From positions 1 to 12,244 of the forward strand of contig WKLE02004164.1 in the NCBI GenBank assembly GCA_014885115.2: a stretch of 12,244 nucleotides of DNA. The letters are read 5' to 3'. A model generated the notes under the pieces. That model was not told the origin of the DNA, did not search any database, and worked only from the letters and a program-made list of their open reading frames with translations. Shown here piece after piece: positions 7,901 to 12,244 of this stretch (positions are counted from its first letter, which is position 1; each line of letters starts with the position of its first letter). A program made the position numbers and the translations under genes. This DNA is from Asterionellopsis glacialis. Lineage: Eukaryota; Bacillariophyta; Plagiogrammaphyceae; Rhaphoneidales; Asterionellopsidaceae.

Positions 7901-8583
7901 AGGAACAAGGAACACCACCATGTCACGACTCTTTAGCATCAATGATAAAAAAGATAAAACAAAATGAAAATGATGGTACGAACAAACCAACGAAAAAGAC
8001 TTGTGAAATAAGTAGCCCTGACAACATTAACCATGGGGTGAAGAAAAAGAAGAAAAAGAAGAAAGAAAAGAAAGCAAAAGATCGAACAACTCATAAACCA
8101 AAATCATCATCATCATCGTCATCTCCGCCCCCAATGAATAGTAAAACTAATACCTTTTCATCCATGTGGAATATTCAAACTGATGATATGATGAATCTAC
8201 TATTAGATGAGGATGATGAAAATGACAACTCTAATGATGATAATGTAAATCCTCGGATGACTCATGACGAGGACATGAGATCATGTCACAACACAAACAA
8301 GATTGCTCAACACCACGAAGGACAGCCACTGTCAGATCAATCACTAAAGAATAGCAATGGCCAGAACAAGAGCCTTGAAACGGAAGAAGAAGAGAATTCA
8401 TCAAGAAGTGAAAACGTATGCAACAAAAATATGGAGGACGAAGAAACTGAAATAAAGTCTACCAAAGTGGATGATGCACCAACATCAGAAGCAGCGTCAT
8501 CATCATCAAAGCTGTTTCAAGGAGGAACCTATGATGGAATAGATATGGATGGTCTATTTGATGAATATAATGATGAAGATTAG
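4750..8583 (+). CDS. HROB-like (C17orf53/MCM8IP-type) OB-fold protein with very long disordered tail
   Basis: The product is 1277 aa and mostly Gln/Ser/Thr/Asn/His simple sequence. The exception is residues about 118-365. RKRQVPPGPAGVWF (116-130) matches the conserved PGPAG motif of HROB. SCTAWMVLQQS (184-194) is a Trp-centred helix. An OB-fold-like segment follows (about 248-362): LPLEFELWVMVQHV, then a 'D-x-x-G-S/T-M' strand pair (CDLQDECGSTMTAWLH), GTVWQLKGRTV, LGIMIVTPDS, and RMLLISSHHVHKYC. This order matches the HROB family (Pfam DUF4539-type). In animals HROB recruits and activates the MCM8-MCM9 helicase in homologous recombination and crosslink repair. Probable nuclear signals are the Lys/Arg runs at about 456-476 and 1098-1114. 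The tail holds poly-Gln, a duplicated TFNIPLSQ motif (726-772), NP[DYC]S motifs, a hydrophobic island at 958-968, and acidic motifs at 1138-1160 and 1258-1277. An in-frame TAA at 4726-4728 supports the start at 4750. Animal HROB is about half this length, with its OB fold near the C-terminus, so the layout here is reversed. The alternative is an unrelated OB-fold protein. Confidence 0.72.
4942..4986 (+). repeat. Coding microsatellite (CAG)11(CAT)4
   Basis: Eleven perfect CAG codons (4942-4974) are followed by four CAT codons, giving Q11 H4 at residues 65-79 of the HROB-like protein. Uninterrupted CAG purity suggests a young tract that is free to change in length between strains. Confidence 0.97.
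6262..6288 (+). repeat. Coding (CAA)9 tract
   Basis: Nine consecutive CAA codons encode a second poly-Gln run at residues 505-513 of the HROB-like protein. It uses the other Gln codon from the first tract, so the two tracts arose independently. Confidence 0.95.
6925..7134 (+). repeat. Coding tandem duplication, 105-bp unit (TFNIPLSQ module)
   Basis: Bases 6925-6960 and 7030-7065 match at 35 of 36 positions, exactly 105 bp (35 codons) apart. They encode SFAPTFNIPLSQ (726-737) and SFASTFNIPLSQ (761-772). The remainder of each unit is also related (MEDITTS / VQDTTAN, then KEVQTEQQQPC / QEVQQRQQC) but much more diverged. The duplication is in frame, and the hydrophobic core is the part that stayed the same. 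Confidence 0.93.
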
Positions 8584-8966
8584 ATTTTAGAAACATAAAA
8601 GTAAACCACCGCTGGACTGACTGTGTCGTGTGATCTGTGTAGTCGTGTTCTCTTTAGGAGATCTCAATATATATTATACTGATGGGAAGTGATTATTTCT
8701 AACGGAAGCACGTACAGACTGAAGTGTGAGTCCTCCATCAAAAACTTCTGTTCAATCTTCGGGATTCATGATCTCCACATCACACAACATGAGAAGCGCA
8801 ACCGACCGGTGAGACACGCTTCCGACGTAATTCCCATCAACAAACAACAAAACCCTATCAGAGCGGCCCCAAGAACCAAGAGGACTTGTGTGTGTGTATC
8901 AAGAGCACTTCAAGAAGAAAAGAAAAGACAGGAGAATAAACGATTGTATTAGAAAAAGTAAAACAA
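8584..8966. other. Spacer between HROB-like gene and ELP2, no gene seen
   Basis: These 383 bases separate two genes in the same direction, and must hold the 3' end of one and the promoter and leader of the other. A TA-rich run (8667-8679) could be a core promoter or 3' end element. The last 70 bases are A/G-rich, as expected for a leader. A plus-strand frame at 8689-8952 has no domain and ends just before the ELP2 start. No RNA gene is visible. Confidence 0.5.
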
Positions 8967-11900
8967 ATGAATGATATTGAAACAAAATTAGTTCATCATG
9001 GTGCAGCGGCAAATTTGTCGTGCTCACATGCACTTGTTTGGGTACCATCGTTAGATGGAATAGTATATTCATCTCATTCTATTTTGAATATATGTCAATT
9101 AGAAACTACTATTTTAGAAAATGGAAAACAAGATCAAGTATGGAATGTTCAAACAACATTACGTTCTAAAACTGTGGATGGTTTGTTTTTGGAAGATGGC
9201 GGTGCAGCTGCTGCAGATGCACAACATGTAAACGACCGCATTATCAAAACTGTAGCACATTTAAAATGTGTTGGTGCTGGTGATGATGAAAGTAGTACCA
9301 ATAATGAAACCTGGATTGCCACAGGGTTTTCAGATGGTACAGTCAATGTTTGGTATAAAGACAATAACAGCAATGATGAATGGAATGAATATATCTTAGT
9401 GACACCCAATCAACGTAGTATTACAGATTTAAGCGGTATAGTTGTGGAAGATGCCCAAACAAAGAAAAAAAACATTGTATTGGTAACAGGTTCCTCCGAG
9501 GGTTTGCATGTAATTGTTCATTCCTTAAAAGGAGAAGGTAAAACGACTACCAAACGAAGTAAAATGGCATCTTATGTAACCAATACAGTTCTTGTGGAAT
9601 GGGTACCATTATGGGGCCAAGAAAATCAAATATTTATCATGACTGGTACAGCACAACCAAGACATAACAAAATTCATTTGTATACCTTGAACAACATTAG
9701 TACAGCACTTGTCTCGGAAGAATCAGATCTTTCAATTCATCATTGTGGACATTTGAGTGGCCACGAAGATTGGATCACGTCCTTAGCATGGCATAGTACC
9801 ACCAGCAACAAAGTTCAAAATGACGATGAAGAAGGTACCATGATGCTTGCTAGTGGAAGTCAAGATGCTCGAGTTCGCTTATGGAAATTTACAACTGTTA
9901 CGTTAACTGGTGATGATACTATCAAACCACCCATGTTAGAAACTTCGTCCCCATCTTCCGACACCAACCTTGACGATGATGAATTAGAATTAAGCGACGA
10001 AGAAGATGATGATAACAACCAAGAAGCAAGATTAGAAATTTATCATCCTCAATCATCTAAGGTAACACGAATTACTCTGGAAGCATTATTGTTTGGTCAT
10101 GAAGAATCTGTCACGTCTGTCACATGGCATCCTGATCCACAAGCGTATTATGGACAAGACTTGGTATTGATTAGTTCAAGTATGGATCGTACATTGCTTA
10201 TTTGGGGTTCTACTGGTACGCCAGCACCTAATTCCGGTACTACTTCTGCCAAAAAAGGTAGCAGCGCTAGTGGCGGTGGTGTATGGACACCCTTGACACG
10301 TGTAGGAAGTGCTGGTGGGATTATTGGCGGTTCGATTGGTTCTACATTATTAGGATTCGTGAATGTTGCAATTGAACCTACACATGGTACACGTTTAGTT
10401 GGACATGCCTATGGTGGTTCTTTACACTGTTGGACAATGGAAATGACAAGCACAGAAGAAACAAAAGATCTCGATGCCGATGATACCCCATTATCCTTGG
10501 AAGACTTGGCGGCACGTATTAAATGGAAAGCAACATCATGTTTGACAGGTCATTTTAATGGTGTTACTGATTTATGTTGGGATGCTCTATCAGGTGAATA
10601 TCTGTTAACCACAAGTAATGATCAAACATGTCGTCTCTGGGGAAATGTAACAACAACTGCAAGTACATCAAACAGCGAGGATAGGACTAGTAATATTTGG
10701 ATTGAATTAGCACGTCCACAAGTTCATGGATATGATTTGACAACTTTAACATCTATTTCTACTAAATCACATCCCTATTGGATGGTAAGTGGTGCCGATG
10801 AAAAGGAATTGCGTGTCTTTGATGCACCTAAAACAACAATAAGGATGCTTCAAGCTATAGGAGGCGGAAAGGCAGGTGAGGAAAAAAGTGACCTAGCATC
10901 TGGAGTGGGGCGTGTGGAACGGGCCTACATCCCTTCACTTGGACTTAGTAATAAAGCAGAAGCCGCAGATGGAGCCGAAGAAGAAGAAGAAGAAATCATT
11001 CCGGCCGAAATGAAACAACAGACAGGAGGAGAAGGAGAAGAGAGCGAAATTACTTCAGCGCCTACAAACTCTACTCATCAACAGAACCTACCTTCGGAAC
11101 GTGATTTGGGTGTTTTGTCATTGTGGCCTGAAGTACGAAAATTGTACGGTCACAACACAGAATTGTTTTGTCTTACATCCACTGCGACAGCCCGTACTGC
11201 ACTACCCACCGCTTGTGACAATGACGAATGTATCGTAGCATCATCTGCTAAAGCTCGTGATGTCGAAAATGCTTCCATTCGTTTGTGGGACGTTGAAGAA
11301 GGCAAATGTTTACAAACTTTAAAAGGTGGACACCGCTCAACTGTAGCAGCCTTGGCATTTTCTCCCAACGGACAGTACCTGTCATCCTCTGGGAAAGATA
11401 GGCGTTTGTGCCTTTGGAGACGAAATATTAATGTTATTGACGATCACGATCATTCCCAACCATCACCATTATTTGATTTGGCCACAGCTGTCGACTCAGC
11501 CCACAAACGTATTATATGGAGTATTCATTTTTGTCCATTTGATTCTACCATTCTTGCATCAGGATCTCGTGATGGATGTATCAAAATTTGGAAAATTGTG
11601 GAAGAAGAACAAAATTCACAAGATGGTCCAGCATGCACTATCAAAGAACTTTACAGTTTTGAACCATGTGCTAGAGCTGGTAAGAAGAAAGCTTATTCTG
11701 TGACAGCATTGTCGTTTGCACCCAAACCTGGAAAGACACAATCGCAAGGTAACTTTGCAGTTCTTTCTGTTGGAGTTGAAAGTGGTTTAATTGAATTATG
11801 GCAAGTTCCACTAGATGCTGCTAGTCAAGAAGGAGAAGGTGGATCCTCTAATCAAAGTGTTGATTGTTTGACATGTCTTCCTGTTGACATTTGTCATGCT

Positions 11901-12035
11901 TCATCTATCACCAAACTTGCATGGAAACCTCTCCGAGGAGGAGCAGGAGAAGCAGCAGATTCATCAAACGGAACAATGACTTTGGCAAGTAGTTCCATGG
12001 ATTATGGTTGTAGGGTATTTGAAGTAAAAATTTAA
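8967..12035 (+). CDS. ELP2: Elongator complex protein 2 (WD40 double propeller)
   Basis: The product is 1022 aa. ELP2 is the WD40 scaffold of Elongator, which, through the ELP3 catalytic subunit, starts cm5U-type modification of the tRNA wobble uridine U34; it acts mainly in the cytoplasm. Diagnostic ELP2 blocks appear in order: GHEDWITSLAWH (265-276), GHEESVTSVTWHPD (377), GHFNGVTDLCWD (528), IARPQVHGYDL (near 582-591), SGADEKELRVFDAPK (608-622), IPSLGLSNKA (655-664), LWPEVRKLYGH (719-729), GGHRSTVAALAFSPNG (787-802) and KRIIWSIHFCPFDS (847-860), with WD-type strand ends such as RLWKF, CRLWG, IRLWD, LCLWRR and IKIWK. The protein is about 200 residues longer than yeast or human ELP2. Much of the extra length lies in acidic loops (about 330-353 and 669-705) and longer N-terminal blade loops. 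An in-frame TAA at 8937-8939 supports the start. The coding region is continuous, with no intron needed. The ATG is followed one base later by an out-of-frame ATG. Confidence 0.96.
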   Translation: MNDIETKLVHHGAAANLSCSHALVWVPSLDGIVYSSHSILNICQLETTILENGKQDQVWNVQTTLRSKTVDGLFLEDGGAAAADAQHVNDRIIKTVAHLKCVGAGDDESSTNNETWIATGFSDGTVNVWYKDNNSNDEWNEYILVTPNQRSITDLSGIVVEDAQTKKKNIVLVTGSSEGLHVIVHSLKGEGKTTTKRSKMASYVTNTVLVEWVPLWGQENQIFIMTGTAQPRHNKIHLYTLNNISTALVSEESDLSIHHCGHLSGHEDWITSLAWHSTTSNKVQNDDEEGTMMLASGSQDARVRLWKFTTVTLTGDDTIKPPMLETSSPSSDTNLDDDELELSDEEDDDNNQEARLEIYHPQSSKVTRITLEALLFGHEESVTSVTWHPDPQAYYGQDLVLISSSMDRTLLIWGSTGTPAPNSGTTSAKKGSSASGGGVWTPLTRVGSAGGIIGGSIGSTLLGFVNVAIEPTHGTRLVGHAYGGSLHCWTMEMTSTEETKDLDADDTPLSLEDLAARIKWKATSCLTGHFNGVTDLCWDALSGEYLLTTSNDQTCRLWGNVTTTASTSNSEDRTSNIWIELARPQVHGYDLTTLTSISTKSHPYWMVSGADEKELRVFDAPKTTIRMLQAIGGGKAGEEKSDLASGVGRVERAYIPSLGLSNKAEAADGAEEEEEEIIPAEMKQQTGGEGEESEITSAPTNSTHQQNLPSERDLGVLSLWPEVRKLYGHNTELFCLTSTATARTALPTACDNDECIVASSAKARDVENASIRLWDVEEGKCLQTLKGGHRSTVAALAFSPNGQYLSSSGKDRRLCLWRRNINVIDDHDHSQPSPLFDLATAVDSAHKRIIWSIHFCPFDSTILASGSRDGCIKIWKIVEEEQNSQDGPACTIKELYSFEPCARAGKKKAYSVTALSFAPKPGKTQSQGNFAVLSVGVESGLIELWQVPLDAASQEGEGGSSNQSVDCLTCLPVDICHASSITKLAWKPLRGGAGEAADSSNGTMTLASSSMDYGCRVFEVKI

Positions 12036-12244
12036 AGTAAAAAGTTAAAGTATTTTTCACTCTATTCTTTACCTGTGGGTCCTAGCCTAGGTCCTACCGG
12101 TAGAGAGATGTTCCTTGGATGGTGGACGATTAGCACTCAAATCTGACACATCGTACATCAACATGTACGAGCTCCGACTAGCGCAGACTCTGATCCCCCC
12201 CCCTCTCAGCTCTTGAAGGATCTTGGCTGGATCACGCGCACATT
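12036..12244. other. Downstream of ELP2, no gene seen
   Basis: An A/T-rich start (probable 3' untranslated region) is followed by 12071-12103, which carries two ggtccta words, the palindrome cctagg (12086-12091) and accggt (12096-12101). A run of nine C lies near 12196-12204. No coding or RNA feature is recognised before the window ends. Confidence 0.45.

Noticed and set aside
12195..12244. Window end resembling the ggatca 3' end of small-subunit rRNA
   Set aside because: Only a few bases match; none of the conserved upstream rRNA sequence is present.

Overview
The window is nuclear DNA from a eukaryote, most likely a diatom or another stramenopile alga with a secondary plastid. The evidence is a set of long ORFs without obvious coding introns, eukaryotic-only genes (the Elongator subunit ELP2, an HMG-box protein, an HROB-type OB-fold protein), a fibrillin-type protein with a signal-peptide-like N-terminus, heavy Ser/Thr/Gln/Asn simple-sequence protein regions, and no operon structure or ribosome binding sites. 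The lineage is an inference from style; nothing in the window proves it.

Layout: (1) 1-362 is upstream sequence. (2) 363-1418 (+) encodes a 351-aa fibrillin/plastid-lipid-associated-like protein with an N-terminal hydrophobic leader. (3) 1419-2045 is the gap between two convergent genes. (4) 2046-3434 (-) encodes a 462-aa HMG-box protein with a long Gln/Ala-rich tail; a possible short intron lies in its 5' leader (3562-3635). (5) 3435-4749 is a 1.3-kb gap between divergent genes. Its first part (about 3630-3966) is packed with TACCTG/CAGGTA motifs on both strands and contains a 35-bp tandem duplication. (6) 4750-8583 (+) encodes a 1277-aa mostly disordered protein. Residues about 120-365 look like the conserved core of HROB (C17orf53/MCM8IP), the partner of the MCM8-MCM9 helicase in homologous recombination. 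(7) 8584-8966 is a short head-to-tail spacer. (8) 8967-12035 (+) encodes ELP2, the double WD40-propeller scaffold of Elongator. (9) 12036-12244 is downstream sequence with another copy of a GGTCCTA-type motif.

The four genes do not form a pathway: they cover plastid lipid/thylakoid biology, chromatin or transcription, DNA repair, and tRNA wobble modification. I see no mobile element with coding capacity, no RNA gene and no CRISPR array. The items most worth following up are the HROB-like gene, which would probably be passed over as a low-complexity hypothetical protein; the duplicated TFNIPLSQ module and other short conserved-looking islands in its tail; and the CAGGTA-rich intergenic block.
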